This document shows, piece after piece, positions 1 to 11,100 of a stretch of DNA of 64,000 nucleotides (positions within the stretch are counted from its first letter, which is position 1; every line of letters begins with the position of its first letter). A program made the position numbers and the translations under genes. The DNA comes from Corallium rubrum (taxonomy: Eukaryota; Cnidaria; Anthozoa; Scleralcyonacea; Coralliidae), in NCBI GenBank assembly GCA_964035015.1, contig OZ035998.1, positions 19,508,827 through 19,572,826 of the forward strand, written 5' to 3'. A model generated the notes under the pieces. It saw only the letters and a program-made list of their open reading frames with translations, was not told where the DNA came from and searched no databases.

Positions 1-905
1 CGTTGAACATGGACTATGATTTTCAGTGAAGTCAAAGTGTTCTCGTATAGAGTTGAAATACCCTTCGGCTTCGGCATTTTCACAAGCCTTTCTGTAGCAT
101 TCTCGTTCAGCCTTAGCTAAGGCTAAATGGTCCTGCTGTGATTTGAGGGAAGCCGATTTTTCTTCATCAGGCAGGTTCGTGGAGCGCTGAAGTTTCATTG
201 TATTTGCCTGGCACTTTGCACACAAATCTGTCATAGGCTTGGCCACAATAACGTTCAGGAAAAGCTCTTTCCACAGGTTGAGAAACTTAGAATAGCCGAC
301 AGCAGTCCTTTTTACGGATTCGCAACTTGAGTTGTATGCCCTCCAAACGTTGGCTTTTGTTTCTGAAGAAGATATCAACTTGATGTCATCGTTTTTATAA
401 CCAGGAATCATGCCAGGAAGCAGTATGGCATTTTCTTCCATGTAGTTAGAAATAAACGCCGTTCTATCTTGTATAACTGAATGGGGAAGGGCGTTGCTTG
501 GTAGTTCATTGCTGTTTCCGCGTACTCTAGGAGCAATACCGCAGATTTCGTAATGCTCTTTAAGAGAACGAAACCTGGAATCGCTTACTCCGTAGAGGCG
601 CAAAAACATTTCTTTACATGTCGGAGTTGACTTAAATGTAAAGTCGCACCGCGGACGGCTACTTCGTTTTTCTCCAACCTTATCATTGTGACCATGTGTG
701 GACGCTTGCATGTTGGCCAAAATCACGAGGTCAAGTTCGGCGGTGCTCAACTCCACGCAGTTGTTCAAGTTAAATAGTATAGTGTCTTTAGAGAATAGCT
801 GTAACACGGACTTCCACCTGGACCACCAGAGCATCCACAGCCAGCGTCCAAAAACTGAGTTACGTTTTCTTCTAATTTGCTTGTGTTTACTTGATCGTCA
901 CCCAT
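1..905 (-). pseudogene. DUF7869-type multicopy gene, 5' part, frameshifted and cut by the window edge
   Basis: On the minus strand a frame opens at the ATG at 905-903. It encodes an acidic start and a Cys-Gly-Cys patch (LDAGCGCSGGPGGSPC), then must shift frame at about 805-789 to continue as an ELSTAELDLVILANMQAS segment. From there it stays open to base 1, reading through a CDFTFKSTPTCKEMFLRLYG segment, a CAKCQ motif at about 202-216 and a Lys/Glu-rich helix, and ends in FDFTENHSP at the edge. This order (CGC patch, ELSxxELDL, C-x2-C, FDF before the catalytic-looking region) matches my memory of the expanded cnidarian DUF7869 proteins, which I take to be transposon-like. The single-base frame break suggests a decayed copy. 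An intron of unusual position or a sequence error would also explain it. No neighbour supports a host function. Confidence 0.55.
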
Positions 906-1955
906 GTAGGACCTAGTCTGAATAATACACATGCGGAGCAACAAATTTAAAGCTTTGTTACCACCTGTTGTCCAGAAATAATTAACAATTATTTACGGAA
1001 GTGGAGGTGAATCTATTCACCGACAATGAGGTGAATAATTGTTTTGGCATGTACCTCATAAATGAAATAACAACTATATATATTTTTCGGTATTTTATAC
1101 AAGACACGGCCGCTAGCAACTTGGGCACTATGAACGGCACTTGGCGTACTCGATATCTGTCGACAAAACAGTTTTTTAATACAACTTTTGAATATATTAA
1201 TGGCTAGAAAATTGTAAAGAAACATACCTGAGGACACTCTTCTACTTAATTTTGTTGACTTTTCTCATTATTCTACAACATCAGTCTTGTTTATCAACAA
1301 AATCTCCTGCATCAGTAAACAAAGCAAAACTGGCCGCCATTTTGTTTTGCATGCAGGTGAATAGTGCAGGATATCCCGAGCTAGAGGAATCAATCAGATT
1401 GCGCGAAAAGCACTATTCACCTGCGAGGTACAGTACATGTTAATAATTATTATAATGTCTTTACTTTATTTCACAAAATTAAAGTTTCCAACAGCACATC
1501 TTCCATGACCTGTCAAATAAAAACTTGACTTATCGAGTAAATAATGCTGAAAAAACCTAAAACCATCTCTTTAATAAAAGTGAAAGAGATTTCAGAGATT
1601 ATTCAGGCGATCTGAGTGAAAGGCATGCACATTCCTAGGGAATACCAATGCTTATGATTTGTGTTAACATGACCATTTGAATGGTTGTAGTAAACCATTT
1701 AAACGTGCTTGCGCTACCTAATAAACCATTGGTAGCACTAATCACTTGAACGCTTCGTTTGATCCATTCGAAAGCCTGTATTATCTGTTGGAACACCTAA
1801 CCCTACGGATATCTCGCCACATTCAATCGCCTTCCATGCCAAACAGCTGGCCATATGAAAATGATGATTTATCACATGGAAATTGCTAAGTTTAACATTA
1901 ACTATGATTTGAACAACTGAGTTAGTCTTAGCAGTTTGACTTATCAGTTCGAACT
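906..1955. other. intergenic, no gene recognised
   Basis: Only short open frames without family resemblance are present. One small palindrome is visible, with arms at 1354-1367 and 1410-1423 (CAGGTGAATAGTGC), and a related GTGAATCTATTCACC motif lies at 1006-1020, probably a decayed short inverted-repeat element. Confidence 0.4.
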
Positions 1956-1959
1956 TCGA

Positions 1960-2225
1960 ACAGTTTCAGTTAGCTGTTCGAATGGTTTCAGTTAGCCACT
2001 CAAATGGCTTCAGTTAGCCATTTGAATGGTTTCAATTAGCCATTCAAAACGGTTTCAGTTAGCCATTTGAACGCTTAATAACAGGCACCAATGTATAATA
2101 GGCGTTTGAACGCTCTGTTAATAATTTTAAATGTTTTATCAAACTGTTCGAACGGCTTCAGTTAGCCATTTGAACTTCGAATGGTTTCAGTTAGTGTTCA
2201 AACGGCTTCTTAAAGCATTTGAACT
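1960..2225. repeat. degenerate tandem repeat, about 23-27 bp unit
   Basis: The phrase GGTTTCAGTTAGCCATTTGAA recurs with changes at least eight times, each unit pairing a TTCGAA/TTTGAA-like end with CAGTTAGC. The spacing is irregular, so this is an old, diverged array. Bases 2226-2753 hold nothing I recognise. Confidence 0.6.
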
Positions 2226-2753
2226 GTTACTGAATGGTAGGTGAACAGAATTGTCATGCCGTTTGCTAAAGCGTTAAAAAGGATTGCATGGTTGAAAAGT
2301 TAATAAATAGAAATACGTTTTTGCGTAGAAGGTTACATATAACTAACTAAATTGGGGAAAGTTGATTTTCAAACCTAAACAAACTTACAAATAAGTTCAC
2401 AATTTAAGCATAGTTGATGTACAGCAGGTATTAAATGAACAACAAAAGATAAAACAGCACATGGCAGCACTGTAGTTATACCGTATGACCAGGCCTTGCC
2501 CGGAGTAAAACCGATGTGCTCTAAAGAAAGTGCTCCTCAGAGACTCAAGGTGCTCAATTTTGCATGCATACTAAATCTGAGCCAGACAGGTGGCATATAA
2601 CTACAGCAAAGCTGCAATGGCCATGTGCCATTTTATTGCTTTGCGTTTGAGAGCTCTGGTAAATGGTGGAATTGATTTTGTTAGTATAGTTTCTACTAGC
2701 CCTCACCACTTTACGTTTTGTATTTCTTCATTATGATGGTGATTTTACATCAT

Positions 2754-2929
2754 TGGGTCATTCCAGAAAAGATCCATACCTCCCCCACAGAGGAAATTTG
2801 TGCCATCCGGGGAGGGGGGTAAATCTACTTCTGATAATAGTAAAATGTACTAGGATGTCCGAAGGGGGGAGGAGGTCAACTTCACATTTCCCCCATGGGG
2901 AGGTGTGGATGTTTTCTGGAATGACCCAT
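2754..2929. mobile_element. short TIR element (MITE)
   Basis: Inverted ends read GGGTCATTCCAGAAAA then ATCCAYACCTCCCC at the left, with the reverse complement at the right, enclosing about 110 bp. It encodes nothing. Two opposite-strand open frames here only reflect the inverted repeat. Confidence 0.65.
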
Positions 2930-3022
2930 TTTACACCTGCGTATGACACTGGTCATGGAGGTGTTCAAAAACTTTTGCCTCGAGTCTCCAAGGAGCACTT
3001 TTTATAGAGCACATCTGCCATG

Positions 3023-3475
3023 TACAACCACCTGTCATTTACAACCACTCTTAGGCCACTCCAAATTAGACTTTAGTTTCCCATCCACCCCTTCCTGAGA
3101 ATTACATGTGGGTGGGTGGCTCATTACCATTATCCATTATTTAATATGTATGAAATATCCCTGAAATCTCACTTCCGGTGTGAATGTGTGCTAACGTGCA
3201 CCGTCGCACATTTCTTAAATCCCAGCAGTTAATACCAATCTGGTACCTTGGTTAATACGAAAGGATTGCCCGCTTTTTCACTTCTAACAATTTTATATTG
3301 AATGTTACGCTGATATGTAAACAATTTATTGGTAGATTAATCAATAATGGAAACAAAAGGTCAATAATGGAAATAATGGAGAAATCACATGGCCCCATCT
3401 AGGGGAACACAGCGGTGGATGGGAAACTAAAGTCTAATTTGGAGTGGTCTTACCTGGCAACAGGGGGGGTTGTAA
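3023..3475. mobile_element. TIR element, about 450 bp
   Basis: The stretch 3054-3090 (CCACTCCAAATTAGACTTTA and on to CCCATCCACC) is repeated inverted at 3413-3450. Weaker inverted similarity extends out to 3023 and 3475. It has no coding capacity. Bases 3476-4240 hold no recognised feature. Confidence 0.65.
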
Positions 3476-4243
3476 AACTCAGGTTCTACTGTATAAAGAT
3501 AATTTTATGATTGAGTGTGATAAACTGGTCCAGGATTGATGTTTTAGAAAAAAATATATTATTATTTATACTCATAATTTAATTACACTTTTACCAACAT
3601 AAACCATAATTTCTTGATTTTACAAGACTAGTAATGTGAACTGATTAGGAATCCAAGAAGAAACCTAAATTATTAAGCCAAGGGAGTCATGTATTTATTT
3701 GGCTTTGCTGAACGAAAATTTCAGAAGTCAAGCCAAGTGTTCCGCGTTTATATTATAAAATTCCGACTGTCTATAAAATATTTCAGCATTTTAGGAATTG
3801 AAATAGAATTTAACAATCTTTAATACACCAGAAGACAAAACCCAAAGCAAAGTCATAAAGGAGAACTTAGCTTCAACTCTTTATGCTGTTTGATGTTTCA
3901 ATGAACGGCAACTCGGCAACATGTGGGCAAAACAGTTTCATCATAATTCTGCCTAATTCTGATTCTCTTCGATTCAGCTCTTATGAAATGGTTAATTCTC
4001 TATTTTAAACAACTTGTGAGAATACTTACATGATAATGATGTGTCACTCGATAGTTTCATCAACACAACTCGTCAATATTGCTTGAAATATATGGGCGTT
4101 AATAAGCAGAAAATCAACGAAGTTTTCTTGTTACTAAACCACGAGGATGATCTGATCAATGGCTTGGCTGAAAGAACGAACAAGAGTATGGAAGTTGTGC
4201 GCATGATTACGCGGCCAAAACAAAATATATTGGAAACCATTTG

Positions 4244-4300
4244 ACTTTTGGGGGGGGTGGGGGGGGGGGGGGGGAGGGGGAGGGGGAGGGATTGGGAGGG
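4244..4300. repeat. poly-G tract
   Basis: A nearly pure run of G with a few A interruptions directly precedes the CGTT microsatellite. Confidence 0.9.
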
Positions 4301-4324
4301 ATAGGAAATTTGCGCTTTAATGAT

Positions 4325-4568
4325 CGTTCGTTCGTTCGTTCGTTCGTTCGTTCGTTCGTTCGTTCGTTCGTTCGTTCGTTCGTTCGTTCGTTCGTTCGTT
4401 CGTTCGTTCGTTCGTTCGTTCGTTCGTTCGTTCGTTCGTTCGTTCGTTCGTTCGTTCGTTCGTTCGTTCGTTCGTTCGTTCGTTCGTTCGTTCGTTCGTT
4501 CGTTCGTTCGTTCGTTCGTTCGTTCGTTGCGTTCGTTGCGTTCGTTGCGTTCGTTGCGTTCGTTGCGT
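4325..4568. repeat. (CGTT)n microsatellite ending in a 9-bp variant
   Basis: About 50 uninterrupted CGTT units (4325-4528) are followed by about five copies of a CGTTGCGTT-type unit. All six frames appear open (RSFV and NERT peptides) but this is repeat translation, not a gene. Confidence 0.97.
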
Positions 4569-4615
4569 TTGTTTTGACGCAAACACCTAGCCTGCGACAG
4601 GTCGACCTCACATCC

Positions 4616-4675
4616 AAAATTAAGGATTATCCTTAATTCTCAACTCGCCTAGAATTAAGGATAATCCTTAATTTT
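4616..4675. repeat. 60-bp palindrome
   Basis: AAATTAAGGATTATCCTTAA is mirrored by TTAAGGATAATCCTTAATTT around a short centre, and each arm is itself palindromic. Confidence 0.75.
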
Positions 4676-4683
4676 AAATGAAA

Positions 4684-4915
4684 ACTCATCCCCCATCCCC
4701 CAACCCCTAACCACAACCCCCCAGTAGCCCTAAACCTAACCAAAACCCCCCGGACCCTAAACCTAGTCACAACCCTCCGGAAAAAAGACCCACCTCTCAA
4801 ACCCCGACCACAACACTCATATAAATTAAGGCCATGTCTTAATTGTAGCCCTATTTTAAAATTAAGGCCATGTCTTAATTCGAGCCCTATTTTAGAATTG
4901 AGACATACACTTAAT
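4684..4915. repeat. C-rich CCCTAAACCTAAC-like repeat plus AATTAAGGCCATGTCTTAATT repeats
   Basis: Bases 4684-4812 repeat CCCTAAACCTAACCAAAACCC-like phrases. The same sequence recurs inverted at 39215-39325. Bases 4822-4915 hold two to three copies of AATTAAGGCCATGTCTTAATT. Both lie immediately upstream of NASP. Confidence 0.6.
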
Positions 4916-4989
4916 TTTGGTACGAGATCGTGTTGCCTGCGAAGCAGGCTAGCAAACAGCCTGCATCCGGGCGCCGCGGCATGTACTGG

Positions 4990-5082
4990 GGCGAGTGAGG
5001 CTTACAATAACGCGGGAATATTTAGCGGGAGTTCGATCTGTTCGACATACTTGAGAACGATTTTTAGTAATAATATATCTCA
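4990..5082 (+). promoter_or_regulatory. probable NASP promoter/5' leader with two E2F-like GCGGGA motifs
   Basis: Two GCGGGA boxes (5012-5017 and 5025-5030, the second as TTTAGCGGGA) lie 53-71 bp before the NASP start codon. They resemble E2F half-sites. No TATA box is clear. NASP expression follows S phase in animals, which would fit, but binding is inferred from motif and position only. Confidence 0.35.
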
Positions 5083-5132
5083 ATGGCTACTGCTCAAGAA
5101 GAACGTCCTGCTTCATCAACTTCTTCCTTTAA
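5083..5132 (+). CDS. NASP: NASP coding exon 1
   Basis: Starts ATGGCTACTGCTCAAG, the first ATG after the GC-rich leader, and gives [16 protein letters not shown]. It ends before the donor GTAAGC, phase 2. Confidence 0.85.
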
Positions 5133-8100
5133 GTAAGCTTGATATCATGTCTTTTGTAACCTCCTTACTGGATATACTTCTTACTACTTTCGCTTTGACT
5201 TTAGCCATGAGGAGGTTAACAAGCTCATGAGTCAAGGCAAACGACACTTTGTTTGCAATGAAATCGTCGAGGCAGTGAAAAGCTTTCAAGAAGCTTGTCG
5301 TTTGCTGTAAGTATTTACAACATTTACTCATTTACAGGTTTCTACCATTCAAATCCTTTGACCACATAAATGACGTTTAAACTATAAAAATGTCTTCATT
5401 ACACGTGAAGTGCAAACTCGTTCTCCCTCATGGAGAATTATATTTGAAACGGTTCTTCGGATCTGGAGAAATTCGATGTTGTCAAAATCAAACCGGCTTG
5501 AACATAAAAGGAACCTGTTAAATTCTTGTATAAAGTGGACGGTGAAGTTGGTTGAGAATTGTGTGGTGTGATGATGTTCAAAGTTGTACTGTACTTAATT
5601 ATTTATAGTGTTTGGGCTAATCACATGATCATTAGTTTGTACTGACTTATGGATGATGGTTACCATGGCTGAGACGCCCAAAATGACTTTATAAAGTAGT
5701 GGCTTTCTGAGAGCAGTCCAAAATTAGGCCCTGTTTACATGAAGCTGATTGAGTGTTCACGTCAAGTCTCTCATGTTGTTTCTCCTTGTTGTGTTTACAT
5801 GAAGAAGATTGAAAGTTTTCAATCTGATTGAAACAGATGGCTGAAGTTGATCCATGCAGTGGAGTGGATTGACTTGAGATTCATGCTTGAATCGGCTTCA
5901 ATGTCTCCAATCTGATTTATGTAAACACAGTTTTACTTGAAAATGACTTGATACATATAAGTGAAGTTGGCACGTGTTGTAAACATGGCAGACATTTGAC
6001 CAGGTTTCTGAATTTGGTATCCCTCCTTGAAATCTAGTATCCCATTTTTGATTACTAAAAATCTCAACTTGTAATATCTAAAATTAACTATAACAGTTTA
6101 TGACAGTGCCTGCAGTTATATTACATTTGATGTTACACTACATTGTAAGACATTCTATTACATTATAAGATGTTACATTACATTATAAGACGTTACACTA
6201 CATAAGACATTAAGACTTCTAGTATCCAAAACAAAAATCTAGTATCCTGTGGATATCGGGATACTGCAAATTTCAAGCCCTGTAAAAAGGCATATCATAA
6301 TTATTTCTTATTAACCCCATGCAACCACTTAGTCATTTGGGGAAAATATTTCTTGGTCTTCCTTCATCATTGCCCAGCATTCTCCTCCATAGCATAGTTT
6401 GCTACACACATATGTACTGTAGATCATACCACGAGTCTTGAGTGTGAGCTGGCTTCTGCAGGTCACGAGGGACAAAAGGTCTTTAAATTTTCTCCATGCA
6501 CTCTGCTCGTGCCCACCTCCAGCACTGATCGTGTTACCAAGGTAGCAAAATGAGTCCACTTCCTCAGTCTGATATAATTTTTTTGTAATGTCACTACACT
6601 CTTGGTTAATAAGATTAAGCTATTATTAGGAAGATAGATACAGTGTCAGTTTACATTTTTAGGGGTGAAAAGTATGGTCAGACTGCAAATGAATGTGGTG
6701 ATGCATATTTTCAATATGGTAAAAGTCTTTTAGAATTGGCAAGGTATGTTATGACTGTTATGTATCAGATGTCAAAAATAGTTTTATTTACAGTTTAGTT
6801 ATAATGACATTTAAATAGCTAAGTTTGTACAGTAAGTGATACCAAACTGTAAAACATGATTTCAGCTTGAAGTTTGTAAAGTTTTGTCAGTTTGTGTGCT
6901 TACAAGCTGTCATAATGATTATAGTTTTTAATACTGTACTTAGAAAACTTGATCTCGATCAGCTGACAGCAGTGAGTCTGAGCTCTAAATGCATGGGTAT
7001 ACGACTTGAACTCACAAACTCCAAGCTTTAAAGCCCAGTGGTGTCACCAGACCTGGGAGAGTGGGGGGGGGGGGGGACAAAATGATGATGTCATTGTAAT
7101 ATGATGTCATCGTAATATGACATCATCGGTATATGACATCATCGGTATATGACATCATAATTGTTGGCAGCTCATGTTAATTCTACATAATAGTTTTTAT
7201 ATAGATAATTGTGATTTTAAAATATATGATGGTTTCTGGTTGTTTCCGGTAGTGTTAACCCAACACTACCTGTAACCTACACATTGACCTTAATACATTC
7301 CTAAACCTAACCCAAATTATTATGTGGACCTAACACATAGTAGTCTCCAGAGCGAACTAACGCAAGAAAAGATATGAAAAACACATTCACGCACTTGTAA
7401 ACTATTTGACCATTTCATACCCCCACCACCACCACCACCACCACCACCACCACCACCAAGTTTCTCACCGGGTTTGGAAGAATCTTAACCCCTAGCGATG
7501 CCACTGCTTAAGCCCAATACTTAACTACAGAGTAAAAAGAATTTTCTTTTTTCCACTTTTTTCAGAGTAGAGAATGGTGTTTTAGGTAATGCCTTGAACG
7601 AAGGTATTGTTACTGCTAAACAGTTTTTCTTAGTGATTTGTTACCAGTAAATTGACCTGTGATATGCTGAAAACTACCTGCATATGTATATAATGTGTAT
7701 ATAACAATATGTACAGTACATATTGATTATAGCTATATACAGCTTTGGATAAAACTGTTGCGACTTTAACTATAACCAAGAAATTACATCAATTTTATTT
7801 TGATACATCTTTCAAAAGAAATTCTCCTTTCTCTTCTCCTCCCCTGTTTAATTTTGATTTCCTGGTACCAAATTAGAGCCAGTGGGTCTGCCTATACACT
7901 TTAGAATGACATTGAGCTGGGGGGGGGGGGGGGGGAAGGGGGGCATGAGAACCTGAAAAATACTTCATGAAAGATAGGTGTGCCCTAGCTTGGTCAGTTT
8001 GTCGAAATGTGCTTGTGACATAATATTGGTTTATTTGATGTTTTCATAAAAGCTAATAAAATAATGTGAAGTACTATTGTGACTGACTTCTTTACAAACA

Positions 8101-11100
8101 CCCATACACCCAAACAATAAAATGAGCCTAGGAACTTTGAGAAACATTAAACATGAGCCCTGTTTCTATGACTTCATGGGCAGATTGTACTGCCTGTAGA
8201 TCATCTTAAAGGCAAGGTAATATGGGCAACATTTGTCTTCAACTTGCAACACAACTTTGTTGTGTTGTTTGTTGTTGCACATATTACCACCCACCTTAAA
8301 GTGTCTATGAAGTGAAAAATACGTTGGCATTTTTGTTGTTTTATTGTACAGAGGAGCATGGCAGGAACACTCACTGAAAATTTCAAGAAATCTGATGCGT
8401 AGTTTTCACGCTATTAACGCTCAAAATTTGCTGTGGATAGTTTGTTTTGGGGAAATTTGGACTTCTTGGTAACAATGCCTTATGATGTATGCAGATGGAT
8501 CATTAATAGTGAAATCGGCTGTTGTTCTTATACATAGTTGTCCATTTGCGTACGTCATAAGCATTGTTACCGAAAGCCCAATTTTTCTCCAAGAATGAAC
8601 TAGCCATGGCAAACTTTCAGACTTAATAGCGCAAATACTACGCATCAGATTCTCTTGAAATTTTCAGTGAGTGCTCCTGCCATGCTCCTCTGTACAATAA
8701 AACAACAGAAATGCCAACGTATTTTTCATTTCATAGACAATACAATACAATATACACTTGAAACATTGTTACACAAATTGTTATGCAACAATGATTTTGT
8801 TGCAAGTTGAAAAAATTTGTTGAAAAAAGTATATAATTTATCCAGTTCTACTTGCTGCAACATGCTGATTCAACTTGCAACAAAATCAGTTAATTACGTA
8901 ACAATGTTTAAGGTGAGTGGTAACACGTGCAACAATGCTTTTCGACTTGCAACACAACAAAATTATGTTGAAAATTGAAGAAAAATGTTGCCTGTATTAG
9001 CTCACCTTAAATAATCAAGCACTATTCTATCAATATTTTTATCAGCTATATGCCATTACTTTCTCTAGTTCAAATAGAAGAATCTGACAGTGATGAAGAA
9101 ACCAAACTAAATACAGGTGGATTGCTATTTTACCCATTCACGTACTGTACATTAATTGAACATTTTTCTGAGCTAATATCAAAATAGTTCATTGTTTGCT
9201 TTTTGTGTTAAAGTCAATAAAGTGTCTATGAAATGAAAAATTCGTTGGCATTTTTGTTGTTTTATTGTACAGAGGAGCATGGCAGGAACACTCACTGAAA
9301 ATTTCAAGAGAATCTGATGCGTAGTTTTCGCGCTATTAACTCTCAAAGTTTGCCATGGCTAGTTCGTTCTTGGAGAAAAATTGGGTTTTCGGTAACAATG
9401 CTTATGACGTACGCAGATGGACAACTATGCATAAGAACAATAAATTTCACTATTAATGACCCATCTGTGTACGTCATAAGGCATTGTTACCAAGAAGCCC
9501 AAATTTCCTACGGCAATTGAGAGTTGATAACGCGAAAACTACGCATCAGATTTTCTTGAAATTTTCAGTGAGTGCTCCTGTCATGCTTTTCTGCATGTAC
9601 AATAAAACAACAAAAATGCCAACGAATTTTTCATTTCATAGTAGACACTTTAATAATCTCTAAAGAAACCATAACTATAGAGCAATTTTGACATGTTAGG
9701 AGTTAAGATGTAATACATTGGACTGGTGTAAATGAGAATTCTGGAAGACCCGGTCATTTTCTACATATATTATTAAACTAGTAGTGTCATATTACACTCA
9801 TGAAAACTAAAGAATGTACAAGGGCCTCCCCGTGCTGCCCTCGGGTGATATAATTATGTACATGTACTAATGTTCTTTGTAGTTGGCCCAAAAATAAAAG
9901 ACATCCCTTTAGAAGAAAAGCAAGCAGTGAAAGAAAGCGTGCAAAGTGCAATGGAAGAGAAAGAAACTGCAAACAAAGGTGTTTGAAATGTGTGCTGACT
10001 GCAGATATTAGTTGTCTTTGGATTATTCATATCTATTCCAATTACCTGCCTATATATTTGTTTAATCAGTACAAATATTGTTACTGTATCTACATTGTAA
10101 TTTAAAATTTAAACAGCATATCAAAATTACTAAAGATGCAACATTTATTTAAGTATTTAGCTCATTCTTGAATGAGAAGGCCAAAAACAGCCAATTCATT
10201 ATTTTACTCTGTCTAATACCAGAGGCACCAGACGATTTTACTCGCCGTTGGGAGAATTGTTCAGTACGCGTTATTTTGGCAATTTTGAAAAAGTTATGCT
10301 ATACAGTAAATGCTGAGGAGTATTAATTTAGGCTTTTTTATTAATCAAACGTCAAAATAATCACGATGTCCATGATTCTAGATTTGTGGTACCTCCAGTA
10401 GGATACCATCTTTTTTTTTTGGTTTTGAATACCAGAAATTACAACCTTGATATCCTGACGGGGTACCTGAAACGTAACGTAAGGTCTCGCAATGTAATGT
10501 AAGGTGTCGCAACATAACGTAAGGTCTCGCAACTGATAACGTAAGGTCTCACAACTGATAACGTAAAGTCTCACAACTGATAACGTAAGGTGTCGCAACT
10601 GATAACGTAAGGTGTCGCAACTGATAACGTAAGGTCTCGCAACTGATAACGTAAGGTGTCGCAACTGATAACGTAAGGTGTCACAACTGATAACGTAAGG
10701 TGTCGCAACTGATAACGTAAGGTGTCGCAACTGATAACGTAAGGTGTCGCAACTGGTAACGTAAGGTGTCGCAACTGATAACGTAAGGTGTCGCAACTGA
10801 TAACGTAAAGTCTCGCAACTGATAACGTAAGGTCTGACTCTCGCAACTGATAACGTAAGGTCTCGCAACTGATAACGTAAGGTCTCACAACTGATAACGT
10901 AAGGTCTCACAACTGATAACGTAAGGTCTCACAACTGATAACGTAAGGTCTCACAACTGATAACGTAAGGTCTCACAACTGATAACGTAAGGTCTCACAA
11001 CTGATAACGTAAGGTCTCACAACTGATAACGTAAGGTCTCGCAACTGATAACGTAAGGTCTCGTAACTGATAATGTGAGGTCTTGCAACTGATAACGTAA

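Larger units (their letters stand above)
7036..7506. mobile_element. hAT-like non-autonomous element
   Basis: Starts CAGTGGTGTCAC and ends GCGATGCCACTG, a short imperfect TIR. The flanking octamers TTAAAGCC (7028-7035) and CTTAAGCC (7507-7514) match at 6 of 8 bases, suggesting a decayed hAT duplication. Inside are a poly-G run (7063-7077), a GACATCAT repeat (7084-7158) and a CCA microsatellite (7424-7459). Confidence 0.45.

Noticed and set aside
4073-4636. Open frames with NERT or RSFV repeats on both strands
   Set aside because: All derive from the CGTT microsatellite and adjoining poly-G tract.
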